NCBI RefSeq assembly: GCF_000182925.2
Contig: NC_026504.1
Coordinates: 1,736,001 to 1,800,000, forward strand
Direction: 5' to 3'
Source: Neurospora crassa OR74A
Taxonomy: Eukaryota; Ascomycota; Sordariomycetes; Sordariales; Sordariaceae
DNA length: 64,000 bases
Shown: in pieces, positions 11,265 through 22,100 of the stretch
How the letters are laid out: each line of letters starts with the position of its first letter
Numbering within the stretch: position 1 is the first letter of the stretch
The notes under the pieces: model-generated
What the model was told of the DNA's origin: nothing
The model's database searches: none
Seen by the model: only the letters and a program-made list of their open reading frames with translations
Program-made: the position numbers and the translations under genes

Positions 11265-12515
11265 TGATTATGATGCGCGGCCGATTGTGTTGGCCTCCGG
11301 CTCCCCGTACTCTGACTCAAAAGACAACAAGGATGGCATCGATATCGACGGCGCACAATATGACTGTGTTGTGTGCTGGAGCTCACTAAGTACGTTCTTA
11401 TTTTGCTAACTGTAAGACATGCCCACTCAACCTCCCTGCTCTTAGCATTGTTCCCTTAACGCCAAACACCTGAGTTACCTGTACTAGCATGAAGAAGGAA
11501 CAAAGAAAAAAAGACAAGGGACAAATGCAAGCAGTTTTGACACCCCGAGACGCCAAAACCCTATGCTCGCTGACCCAAACCACCACCCAAAGATGCCGAC
11601 ACCGGAACGCAAGGGATACTGAAAAATTGTTGAATAAGAGAGCGGTGCCTGTAAGGACGCATAGAAGGAGAGCAGGGTGCCACTACAGCACCATAGCAAC
11701 TAATGCTGCTGCTTCCACGTCGCCAAAGGTCACCTCCGCATGACCCTAATGCTTGCTAAAACAAGAGACCCCGTGAGCCGACACGTCGAGATCCTCCGGC
11801 AAGACACATTGATCGGGAAAGAAGGGGGTCGATGTGCGAAGACGCCATCTATCATCCTGTCCACCGAGAATGGGTTCCGAAAACGGTGGATATTACGTCT
11901 CCATTTTTGAGTAGAGTAGGCAGATTCGAATACTGCACGCCTCAACCACGTTTGAGGTCAATTAGGTTGACCTGATGCTGGCAAATGACATTGAAGAACA
12001 GGATCTGCGCCTGTCCTGAAGGAACTAGCTGAAAAGGTAAGTCGGACTGCGTTGCAAGTGGCAACCTGGCGGATCGTGAGGTCGTGAGACGACTCGGGGG
12101 AAGAAGTGGTTTTCGTCAGTGTAAGAGCTCCACAAGGCATGACGTGGGCTTCCTCTAACGCATTCCACGTTACTATTCAGGGAGTAACATCGGAATTGAC
12201 AACGAAGAAACGGAGATAGAAAACCCGTCGGTATTCTCTATCGCCGAAATCCCCCATGAGGTGTTGGCGATAGAAGCCCAGGTCGCAAATGTCGTGGGGT
12301 AGGACAGCGACATAGGTCGACGAAGGGCGTGCTATCAATAATATCAAACTACTGCATGACGACGCAAGGGTGCAGATCCCGGTGACCGAGGTGAGAAACT
12401 ACGAAGGCGGAGATGAAGTAGAAACGTGAGGTCGACAGCCGGTGCTCATGTCTTGAAAGAGTTGGGAACGATGTGGGCGGGTGCGGCGACGATAGGAAAT
12501 AAGGACTCAGTGCTG

Positions 12516-14266
12516 TTAGATTTGACCTTTAATGTCAACCCTGGAAAATGCTGCCTTCCTCGGACCCTCGAACAGCTCTTTAGCTTTTCCGGTCAGGAAC
12601 ATAACAGTTCCCTCGCGATCCTCCAATAGATCCTGGCCCTGGTAGTCGAGGATAAATTGGGCAGCATCCGCATCCGACTCAAAGTACAGCTCTTCCGTGA
12701 CGAAGCGCAGCGGCACATCAGGTTTATACCTAATCGAAGTCAGGAACACATCACAGTACATGGAGGGAACGAAAAGTACATACGCCTTACAGATGTTGCA
12801 AAGAGCGGCAAGGCGTTCACGGCCAACGAACATATCCATAAGATATGCACCCATGTTGGGCGTGTCGTTGTAGAGCCGGAAAAAGCGGTGGTAATTGCCA
12901 AGTGCCAAAGCGGATCGGACGTCAAGCGCATGCTTTATGGCTTCTTCCTCCTTCTCTGCTGCAGTTAGATCCGCCAGGACGTCGTTTAACGCCGTGCGGT
13001 TAGCGGTATGAATGAAATACAAGATACGATACGCCTTGAACTCAATCGACTTCCCCTTGATACCCATTTTGTAGAGGGCCTTGAGCTGGGTTTGACATTG
13101 ATTATACTCACCGAGGTCCCCCTTCTCCAAGGCAATCCGAGCATGAATTTCGTAGACTTCTACAGTAAACTCATTCTTGATGCGCTGGACTGTCAAGTCC
13201 TGACGCATGGATTTGAACTGATCGCAGATGTACGAGTAGTTTTGCTCCTTCTTCCACTTTCTCTTGAGCAGCTCGAGCGTCTGGCGCAGAACCCGCTCTG
13301 GTCGGACCACGGACGGAACAGGCGGCGCCGTCAGACGGAGATAGCGCTTCTCCAGGGTCTCGCATGTACCGACAACCGGGCCGTCGCTGGGAGGCGGAGT
13401 CGGCTCGCGATATGTCGACTTGTAACCTCCGTCGAAGCGCTTTTGACGTTTCTCCAACTGCTTCTGGAACTTACTTTGTGACTTCGACTGGGCTTCCTCG
13501 ACTGGAGCTGGGCGTTTATCAGCATTAAATGTAATGCGGTCCTCAAGGCGATTCTGTCCGTTCCGCCAAGGGGGTGCGGCGCCCTCGCTGAAGTCGGTAG
13601 ACTTGCGCTTCTTGGAACTGGATGGGGAAATGGAAAGGGCCGAGAAATGAGATGCTTGCTGAAGGGCCCTGGCTCTAGCACGCTCCTCTTTGATCATCTC
13701 TTGCGGCAAGGGCATTTTCTCCCAGTTCACAGTGTACATGTGACCCTGGTCGTTAGCGTACGAGATGGTTTCCTTGAGCTTGGCTTCCATTTCGGCGCGG
13801 GTGACGGACGGATCTAAGTTGGAGGTCTGGAAAGAACGCTGCACGTAGTTGCGCACAGATTCCGGCCAGTCGATCTTTTTCTTTGCGGGCTCTTGCGTTG
13901 TGGTGGGCGTTGCGGCAGTCAAGGGCGCGGCTGGATTAGTGTGAAGTGGTGTTGCAGGAGGAGGATTTATAGGAAGAGGGCCGTAGGCAGGTGGGGGAGG
14001 ATAGGAAGCGGGCGGTGCGGCGGAATAAGGTTGACCGAAGGTTTGGCGGACCTGAACTGGAGTGAACGCGGTAGTAGCTGGAGGAGGAGAGGTGAAACAA
14101 ACGTCAGCGACGGTCACCAGCAGTGTCGGGACGGGGCGGCAGGAGTGAATCGCAAGTCAAGAGATGGGATGAAATCTGTAGGACACAGCAGAAGCATACC
14201 AGAGTACGGATAAGCCGCCGGCGGCTGCGTGCCTGGCGGAGGAGGTTGAGCGGATGACCACTGCAT
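12516..14266 (-). CDS. SAC3/GANP-domain protein, THP3/LENG8-like
   Basis: Members of this branch (yeast Thp3, human LENG8) act in the nucleus in mRNA elongation, splicing and export, and pair with a PCI partner (Csn12 in yeast). Exons are 14266-14200 and 14077-12516, giving 542 residues with one 122-nt intron. Residues 1-75 are Pro-rich low complexity. Residues 88-130 hold a conserved N-terminal helix region with WPESVRNYVQRSF. A basic KKKRK-like stretch (SSKKRKS) is near 177. The SAC3/GANP core runs from about 258 to 480, recognised by VEKRYLRL-like and VRPERVLRQTL segments and by SMRQDLTVQRIKNEFTVEVY followed by HARIALEKGD. The protein starts 704 bp from the divergent VPS36 gene, so the two may share a promoter region. 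Distinction from SAC3 itself rests on the short length and that core signature. Confidence 0.9.
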
Positions 14267-14970
14267 GTTGCTCGTCTGCAATCGATGGGGTTGTCGAGGG
14301 AGAGTTGAAGCACACGACGAAACAAACAACGACGGAGCAAGAAAAGACGATGCCAACAAATTAAACAGAACTCGCTGGCAAACAACAAAGTCGTGCTACT
14401 CGTGAGAACCCAAGGTTCAAAACTAGCTATGGAACTGAACTGGGCGTATGATCGTGGGCGGTGGTGAGAGGATGGTCGCCGATGGTACTAATGATGAGCT
14501 GAAATTAATGCAGTGGGCGGTGACAAGAAACGTGCAAGGTTTCGTTGATCAAAAGGCTTCTCTTCAACGAAGTGACAGTGTTCAACCTCGATAGGGTGGC
14601 AGTGGCCCAAAAGTTGATCGGGCGTGGGTTGCATTCTGTGAACGGGACCAAGCCGGCCGCCATCAGATTCCACTTACTAGCCACCGCACGGGCTGCATGC
14701 TGCACCTGTCAGCACCTGCTGTCTGTCATCTTGAGTCCGTGTTAGTGCAGCTGTATCACAGCCACGTGGGTAGCCCCATGGTGTACATGGCCGCTATCTA
14801 CCGCAATCGCCGCCAAGATACCATCTAGTCCCAAGTCGACAACAACCCCCGCCGACATCATTCAGCAACCCGACCACCACGACTTCAGTTCCAAGTTGTC
14901 GATCCTCTTTTCACTCTTTCATAACCCGACTCCCTCGAAAGCCCAAACAGCTTTCCCCCAGCTATGACGA
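14267..14970. other. Divergent promoter interval between THP3-like gene and VPS36
   Basis: The two genes are transcribed away from each other, so this 704-bp interval must contain both promoters. No TATA box stands out. The stretch before 14971 is C-rich (ACAACC, CCCGAC and similar), as in many fungal 5' leaders. Confidence 0.5.
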
Positions 14971-17083
14971 ATGTTTCTAAAGAATCTCGACCTCACCACT
15001 GCCTTGCGGCCGTCGTACCTGCCCGATGAAGATTTGCTCTTTGTCCAGGACAATGTGGGGTTGTACGAGGGGTGAGTGAGCATATGATCCCAAGTTCCTC
15101 TTCCTTCCCGCCATCACCAGTCCTTACGCCTTTTACTTTGTTTACTTGAAAGTCGATGTGTTTGTGTGAACCCTTCAACTGACTTGTTCGCCATGCCGTT
15201 ACCAGCAAATACAAGCTGCCCAACCAACAAAATGGCCAGGTTTACCTGACCTCGCACCGGATATGCTACGTCGACAAGACGGAGCCCAGAAAATACTCTG
15301 CCGCTTTGGATCTCAAAGACATTGAGCGCTACGAGTTTTACGTAATTGCGCCTTTCCCAAGGAACATTCCGCATGATCAAAAACTAAATGCTAGCATGTG
15401 ATGTAGGCCGGATTTCTCAAGTCATCGCCCAAAATCACCTTGGTACCCAAGGCCAACAAGCGAGCATCCCTCCAACCGTCGCGCAATGGAAATGCTTCAC
15501 CGGCGCAGCGTGTAGACAGCCCCTTTCGTGCACCGCCCGTTGATACACCTCCAGCGAGCTCAGCGACATGGGTATGTACCATCTGCAGCTTCTCCAACCC
15601 CGTACCGTCCAATTTCGATCCGACGACGGCAAGTGAACATACGTCCCTCCCTCCCTGCTTAGCTTGTGGTATCAAGCCTACCTTGACCCATATTCTCAAG
15701 GCGACCATCTCGAATGCGACAAGTCGACAGCCCGGTGGGGGACCTGCCATCTACCCTCCGCTTCCTGACCGATCCAAGCAAGGTTCCGAATCAACGGCAC
15801 CAGCGACTCAGGCATCTCCATCGCCTTTTCAAGCAGCAGACGCGAGCGCATCTTTCCAGTGTCCAAGATGCACCTTTCTCAACCATCCCTCGCTAATGTC
15901 ATGCGAGATGTGCGGAGGGCCACTCATCTCCAACGACTTACCTGCTGAACTCATGCAACAAAGGCGGGAGACTGACTCGCCCGGCCCAGTTCTGAGCAGT
16001 CTGGCTCCCAAAAGCGAGGCCCTCGAAAGCGTCAAGATTTCCTTCCGCGGAGGCGGAGAGAAGATCTTCTACGAAAGGCTCAAGGGATCAATGACCCAGC
16101 GCAAGTGGCTGCTTCAAGGCGCACCTCCGATTCCCAAAACCTCTTCAAACGGGTTAGGGGTAGGATCTGGTTCTGGTGGAGGGGCAGGAGGAGGAGTCGG
16201 CTCAGCTGCAGGCCAGCCCGAACGGGTAAAGATCGCGGGAATCGCAGGCCTCGAACAGCGCGGCCAATCCATGCGCAAGAACAACGAGATCGTCATCGGA
16301 AACGCATTCGAGGACCTCGAAGCCCTGATGGCCTCCGCCAAGGACATTGTGGCCCTGGCAGAAACCTTTGCTCGCCAAGTCAAGGGTGCAGGAGGCGCCT
16401 CCTCCGGCAGCGAAAATGCGCTGCTCGCCGAGTCTGCCAGCCAACTTGGCCTCATTGCGACCAAGGACATTGTCGGCAGTGGCGGCGGCGGCGACTCGCT
16501 CTATCTGTCCGAACTTGCCCGTACATTGGCCGAGTTCCTCACGGATGATGCGCGAGGCGTGCTGAGGAAAGCAGGCGGGATCATCTCGCTTGTCGACCTC
16601 TGGGCCATGTTCAACCGGCTTCGCGGAGGTGTGGAGCTGGTCAGCCCTGCGGATTTCGAAAAGGCGGTTAACTTGTGGGACAAGCTCGGGTTGCCCGTCC
16701 GGCTGCGCACGTTCAAGTCGGGCGTCAAGGTGGTTCAGGGGCGCGACCGGACGGACGAGACGACCATCAGGGCGTTGCTGGCCTGGATGCAGGATTTGCA
16801 CAATTTCCCGCCGGACCGGGAGGTGGCGTGGGACTGGCGCGAGTTTGGGCGTGGCGTCACCGCGAGAGATGTGGCGGAGAGGTTCGGTTGGAGTATAGGT
16901 GTCGCTGAGGAGGAACTCGAGATGGCGGAAGAGCGTGGCGTGTTGTGTCGCGAGGAAGGCATCGAGGGGTTGAAGTTCTGGGAAAACTTTATTGACACGG
17001 GAGAAGGTGCTTCAAGGCCACATCCGGTGAAGGAGGACAACGAGAGGCTTATGAAGGCGTTGCAGGAGAGCGGTTTTTTGTGA
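14971..17083 (+). CDS. vps36: ESCRT-II subunit VPS36 (GLUE domain with zinc-finger inserts)
   Basis: VPS36 sits on endosomes, binds phosphoinositide and ubiquitinated cargo, and forms ESCRT-II with VPS22 and VPS25 for multivesicular body sorting. Exons are 14971-15071, 15206-15341 and 15407-17083, giving 637 residues. The GLUE (split PH) domain begins at residue 1 (LRPSYLPDEDLLFVQDNVGLYEG, then VYLTSHRICYVD). Inserted in it are two NZF-type fingers with paired CxxC motifs, about 134-167 (WVCTIC and CLAC) and 230-251 (CPRCTF and CEMC). GLUE resumes at about 286-315 (SVKISFRGGGEKIFYERL). The remainder is the EAP30/winged-helix region to the C-terminus. The double finger is as in yeast Vps36. 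The ATG at 14971 is preferred over one 9 nt upstream in another frame. Confidence 0.94.
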
Positions 17084-17532
17084 GGTGAGTAGTAGGTGCG
17101 TTGCCATTCATTCAGCCCATGGAATTCCTAGCATCATGTCGAAATGGCTTCTTACGTTAGATTTGTCTGCTATTATGATAGAATCGATAAAGTTGACAGT
17201 AGCCGTTACAGAAAAGCATAATTTTACATAACTCAGTCATCTATTCATGTACCATTAGAGGTTGCCCCTTCTCTCTACACCATATGATACAGTCAAAACT
17301 GGCTTTCTAAGACAACAAGCCCACAAGCAAGAGACGATGCCAAAACCCATGAAATTGAAACACCAGAAAACATTCCCAAACGCCTAACCTCTATCCCGAC
17401 ACCTGCCGCCGCTCTATGCAGCTTTATCCTCGTCTTTACAAACGCAACAGCAACACCCATACACGCCCATCTAACCATCCATCCATCCATCCTCAAATCC
17501 CCAATCGGGGCACGCTCCCTCACCCCCATGGT
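17084..17532. other. Convergent 3' interval
   Basis: Between the tail-to-tail VPS36 and membrane-protein genes. It holds likely 3' UTRs and a (CATC)n run at about 17475-17492. No gene seen. Confidence 0.5.
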
Positions 17533-18626
17533 CTAACTCAGCCTCTCCATCAAACCCTTTCTAACTTTCATATTAACGACCCCACCTACACCAAAAGCCG
17601 GCACAATCCTACATATCCTCGCCGCCACACTAACCGCCCAATTCTTTTTCACCAACGACCACCTCTCTCCCCAACTCGGCGCCGCTCCCGAACCACCCGA
17701 GGGGCGATTATACATGTCCAACCCCAACAGATGCACGGGCGTGCTGAAAAGCTGCACCACCGCCGGCGCCGCAAACTGCGCCATCGTCTGTCCACTGACC
17801 CATTTCTGCGCATCCTTGCTTAACCTCTCTGTCAACACCGGCCCAAGCAAAGGGGGAACATTGAAACTGGCAAAAATTGTCATGCAATCCCTGGCCGCAA
17901 ACAGTAAGTAGCTTGGCAGTCCCACGGGTCTGGGTGTGGCGCCGGGGGGTCCGAAGAGGCGCACAAAGACTTGGTCTTTGTAGATGCAGAGACCAATGTT
18001 GGCAGCGGAGGAGGCGAAGAATTTGGAACTGCCCGAGGTGACGTGCGCTGGGTTGGGGTTGTTTTGGACAGTGGCGACGGTCGTGTCCAGCGTGTTGGCG
18101 GTTAGGTAGGTGCCGCCGTACAAGAGGAAGATGAGGCCAAAGGGACGGGAGAGGATGGTGGACCGGGGAGAGGAGAGAAGGGAGCGCAGGGAGCGGCGGA
18201 GGGAGGTGAGGAGGGGGGCGGCGCCGGAGGCATTTTCCATTATTGAGCTGTAAAGGAGGGAAGGGGGGAGTTAGTTATAGGTTTGGAGGGGAATGAGGGA
18301 AAAGGGGAAGAAAAAAAAAGGGTAAACAAGACATACCGGTCAATGATAGAGATAACAGGCGCAACAAGCACAGCTGCCGCAGCGGCACTGACGAGGTCAG
18401 CACCAAGTCGTAGGCCGAGGTTTTTGGTGTTCCATTTTGATGTTGTGCTTGTCATAGCTGTTGGTTTCGTGTCGACGACATCACCGCCATCAGCCCCAAG
18501 CAGTGCAGCGCGAGTCTTTTGCGTTTGTGTTGCCAGGCCGGCGAGATGTGAGTGTGACGTCTTGAGTCCGGCGGCAGTATCTAGCGGCGACGCGGCCGAG
18601 ACCGGGGCCGGGGTGCCTTCTTTCAT
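17533..18626 (-). CDS. Conserved fungal membrane protein, probably mitochondrial
   Basis: Exons 18626-18337 and 18247-17533 give 334 residues. I recall this as a fungal family related to an uncharacterised fission-yeast protein (C365.16-like); its function is unknown. Residues 1-55 are Ala/Ser/Thr-rich low complexity. The conserved part starts around LRLGADLVSAAAAAVLVAPVI and continues across the splice junction through SIIDRSIMENASG. It has several hydrophobic segments, including PFGLIFLLYGGTYLTANTLDT and LPSYLLFAARDCMTIFASF, so it is polytopic. The start is uncertain: 18626 is the first in-frame ATG, but an upstream exon or a non-ATG start could add an Arg-rich, presequence-like segment. 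The intron (89 nt) uses GTATGT and TTTACAG. Mitochondrial location is inference from family memory and composition. Confidence 0.75.
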
Positions 18627-20526
18627 GTCGGAGGCGGAGGCGGCAACCAGGGTTCTCCACCGGTGGCAGCGGGTTTGTTTCGGGGAGGTTCTGGGATCGC
18701 GGGGTGCGGGATGCCGAATGCGATCGGGGCGGGGGCCGGGGACAGCGGATGCGGAGAAGAAGGGCCGAGGAAGGGCCTGGTAATTGGAGATGAAGCGCGA
18801 TTGGACCCCCCGGAGGAAAGCCAAGAAATTGAAAATCGAAGAACTTTTAGCTCAATGACTAATGCTTGACTGGTGGCAAAGTGGTGAGGGCCGAATGACG
18901 ACGGTATGGATTCAAGTTCTGATAACGACAGTGAGGTGAACTTGGCGTGTATGTAGCAGCGTTGTGGTCGCAAAGATGGAGCGCAATGGCCGACAAGGTG
19001 TTTCAAACTGGAGGAAATGTGTGGTTTGAAGATGAGAACGGGAAGTAAGATAAAGAAAGAATTGAGATCCAGATCGGAATTGTTCACTTCAAACAAACGG
19101 AGAAACCGCGGCTGAAATAGAAGAACCTCAAGGGCACAAGATAAATGTTATGGCTGGCCGGCTGTTGACTCGGAAGCAGTTCGCCGCAGTTCCCGTCGTC
19201 CATGAACTTCAGCTTCCGAATGAATATGGGCAGAGGACCATCTGGATATCGGTGTATTGTACCGAGTATGGAGCTATGTACATAGCAGGTAGAAGAACCT
19301 AGTGCTCTGGTGGTCACACCCGACTTTCACAATCGTTTGATTTTCCCACTTCGGCCCGGCCGCATCGGAGCTTCATACGCTTCTTCCCGCCTTCTCGACT
19401 GTCTGGGCCGGTCTAGTGCCTGACCACGGGCCCGTCTGATCTCCAAATTCTCTGCAACAGCTCCGCACTTGTCAGGGTCTGTTCAGGGCCCTCAAGGTCG
19501 CAGAGCATGGGTTGAGGCCCCGAGATCGGACTGAGCTCAGACTGGCTAACGTCAGCCGAGATGCGATGAAATGCCCGTGCCCGGCATCTTTCCCCTGGTG
19601 TGCCGAGACTTTTTATCAGATCAGATCGAACTATGACCAGGTGCTGTGGGGCCTGAAGCGGCCCTACAACTACACATCAGTCCTGGTAAGTTCGTTAGCT
19701 TGGTACCTACAGTCCAGTACTGGTTTGTTTGTTAGCTCGAGACCTCGTGTCAACTTTCCTAAGCATTTTCATGGCTAACTAATATATAATCTTATCTTGG
19801 GCAGGCCATCTCTTCACATTCAAAATGCGAAATTTCAATCTAACTAATACCTTTTGATTTATCTACATAACCTTTAGAACGGATCGAACTAGATTTTGTC
19901 TAGTATACTATGTTTATTGTACAGTAGGAGTGCCTGGTGTACCAAGCCAACAATCAAACCAGCATTGGACTGTACGTCACGCAGGCTACCTACCATGCCG
20001 GTGTGGGAATCTGTAATTAATTCCGATCAACCCTTCGAGGTTCTAAAACTCCAGTCAGGTCTGGATGGTCTGGGACTTTACGACCATTCAGGCTGACGCA
20101 TTGACCGTGTCAAATGATCAACATATCTCTCCCTGCATGAAATTCGAACTCCCCGCATTATCCAAACCATCATCGTTAACATAATAGCAAAAACAAACAC
20201 AGCAGCCATGGAGACGGTAGGTACCTTTACGGCACACTCAGTGTCACCGCTCTTGGTCGAACATCACAAGTCACATCGATGACTACTTCCTTTTCCCATA
20301 TGTCATCATTCATTCCCATGTTCATCAACACACACCCTGCCTACGCACATCGGAACGCTTGTATGTATGTTCAATAAAATAGAGTCATTAAGTCATCATC
20401 ATAATAATGTTACAACCCCGTCCCTTCCCGGGATCAAGGCATCCACACCCCATTTACTCCTTCTCTTTCAAGTCTGTTCTATAGATCGAGTCCATCCAAC
20501 TTGGAGATCCCTGTCCCGCTCTACCT
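18627..20526. other. Intergenic, no gene seen
   Basis: This lies upstream of the membrane-protein gene and downstream of the small repeat-protein gene. It includes a modestly AT-rich patch around 19780-19920. Frames are short, and several longer ones lack an ATG start. The last part probably carries the 3' UTR of the small gene. Confidence 0.4.
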
Positions 20527-20960
20527 CTACTTTTTACCGCCAAGAGTGTCCTGAACAGTACCGCCAATGGCGCCCTGGTCGGTGAACTGCTTGCCAATCA
20601 CACCAGAGGAGGAGAGAGGGCCGCCAACTGCTTCGCCGATTTGGCCGATTGCGCCGGTCGCTGTTTTGTAGAAGGAATTGGATTAGATATTGATTGAGGT
20701 TGAGGTTGAGGTTAGGAAATGTGGAGTAGGAAAAGGAGGGGAGGGGGATGGGAAAAGAAGGGATAGTAAGAGAGAGGAAGAAAAACAAAACAAAACATAC
20801 CAGTGAACTGCTTGCCAATAGCACCTTCAGAGTCAAAAGCCTTGGGCTTCTCGCCAGTCTCATTCCCGAGGTGGGCGTTTGCGGGAGTGGGGGTGGCCCC
20901 AGACATGCCGCCGGTGGCCTTGGGGCCGCCTTGAGAGGTGGTAGGCTGCTGAGAAGACAT
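20527..20960 (-). CDS. 97-residue Gly-rich repeat protein, unknown function
   Basis: Exons 20960-20801 and 20660-20527, separated by a 140-nt intron (GTATGT donor, AACAG acceptor), give 97 residues. The N-terminal half is hydrophilic and Ser/Thr/Gly/Pro-rich. The C-terminal half carries a repeated motif: GAIGKQFT near 46, TGAIGQIGEAVGG near 55 and GVIGKQFTDQGAIGG near 73. It has no signal peptide, Cys or transmembrane segment. I know such short GAIGKQFT-repeat proteins only as uncharacterised fungal proteins. The hydrophilic, Gly-rich make-up resembles stress or LEA-like proteins, but that is weak inference. The intron interrupts the repeat region and preserves the frame exactly, which supports the model. 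Confidence 0.75.
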
Positions 20961-22100
20961 GTTGTGTTGTTGAGGTTTGTTGTTGTAGCTTGGTCAAATG
21001 ATGTGAGGTTGAACGTAGTTGTGCTGCAAGACAGGTTTCCATTCAATAAAGGGTAGAGAGCAAGCGGCCTCTTTAAATACAAGCGATTTTTCTTTTTCTT
21101 CCACGAATCGATGTGTGTGACGACATCTCTGCAGGTACTCTATTACACTTACAATGAAAGTGGTGATGTCATGTTGTGAGTTGACCAACACATCGCAGGT
21201 GGGCCGACCCGACCAGTGTTGCGGGGCCCCACTTTACCCCTGAGCGGGCAGGCGGGGTGACCTAACTTCCGTTCTGGCCAGGTCGGCCAGGTCCACCTAC
21301 TATGTAAAGTCATCACTGGATAGATTATGGGGACGCTGATGACTTTAGCCGATGGTAAATATATGATCTTGATCACGAGATCGCGTTCTTGGTGATCTTG
21401 GATGTAGTTGGAGTAGGGTTTGTTTATGTTGAGAAGCTTGCCAGTGCAGTGCTCCGACTTCCCAATGACGCACCGGGACCTCAGTCACCAACGAAGACGG
21501 GCGGATTTCATAGACTCATCGCTTCGGTCGATGTTCGTGTCTCTGCGCAAGCCGGCGCATAGAGGGGATCCATGATTCGAATCTGTTCCCTTCACTCTCC
21601 CAGCCACAAGGCGTTATTCTTAGCGATAACGGTGCACGATATCTCTAACCATGAGGGCTTGAAGTAACGAAACTAGAAACACATATTACTATTGGCCTTC
21701 TTCCCCTTCTTTTCAATCTTTTAGGCATAACGGGGTCCACATGTACACCTGTGATAGATCTTCCCCGACCGTGGCTCTCAATCCCAAACTGCCAATTAAT
21801 CAGATGACAACATAATAGCGTTGACCCAAATAACGAACTCTTGAAACCTCCCATGATCCTCACATGCTTTGCTCCCTTGTTCAGTCTTCTTCAGCCTCCT
21901 TGACACCCTCTGCCTCAGCTCCCTCAGAAATAAGCCGATATTGCGGTTGCGAGCCAGAGCAACCCCCCCCCTGCTTTGTCAGATACCGGACGCGAACCAG
22001 GACAAGCAAAATCTCGTGGCTCTGTAGTGTACGGCCACCCGAGTGCTACTAGCAAGTAGAGATCGTCGGCAACCTGACCCACGCGTTTGACATACCCATC
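20961..22100. other. Intergenic, no gene seen
   Basis: Upstream region of the small repeat-protein gene and 3' flank of the DUF3716 gene. A C9-10 homopolymer lies near 21962-21971. Short frames only. Confidence 0.4.

Larger units (their letters stand above)
7684..12515. other. Long gene-poor interval upstream of BEM1
   Basis: About 4.8 kb with no confident gene. It holds the BEM1 promoter side, a (GT)n microsatellite at 8311-8337 and scattered GGTACCT-type motifs. One pair of overlapping antisense frames at 10.7-11.4 kb is listed separately. Below 9.8 kb and around 11.9-12.5 kb I see only short frames on both strands. Confidence 0.4.

Noticed and set aside
11925-11945. tRNA-like T-arm with TTCGAAT loop
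   Set aside because: The invariant closing pair of the T stem is missing and no acceptor or D-arm fits nearby.
12657-13481. Plus-strand frames of 103 and 157 codons
   Set aside because: They lie antisense to the SAC3/GANP-like coding exon, whose conserved sequence explains the open frames.
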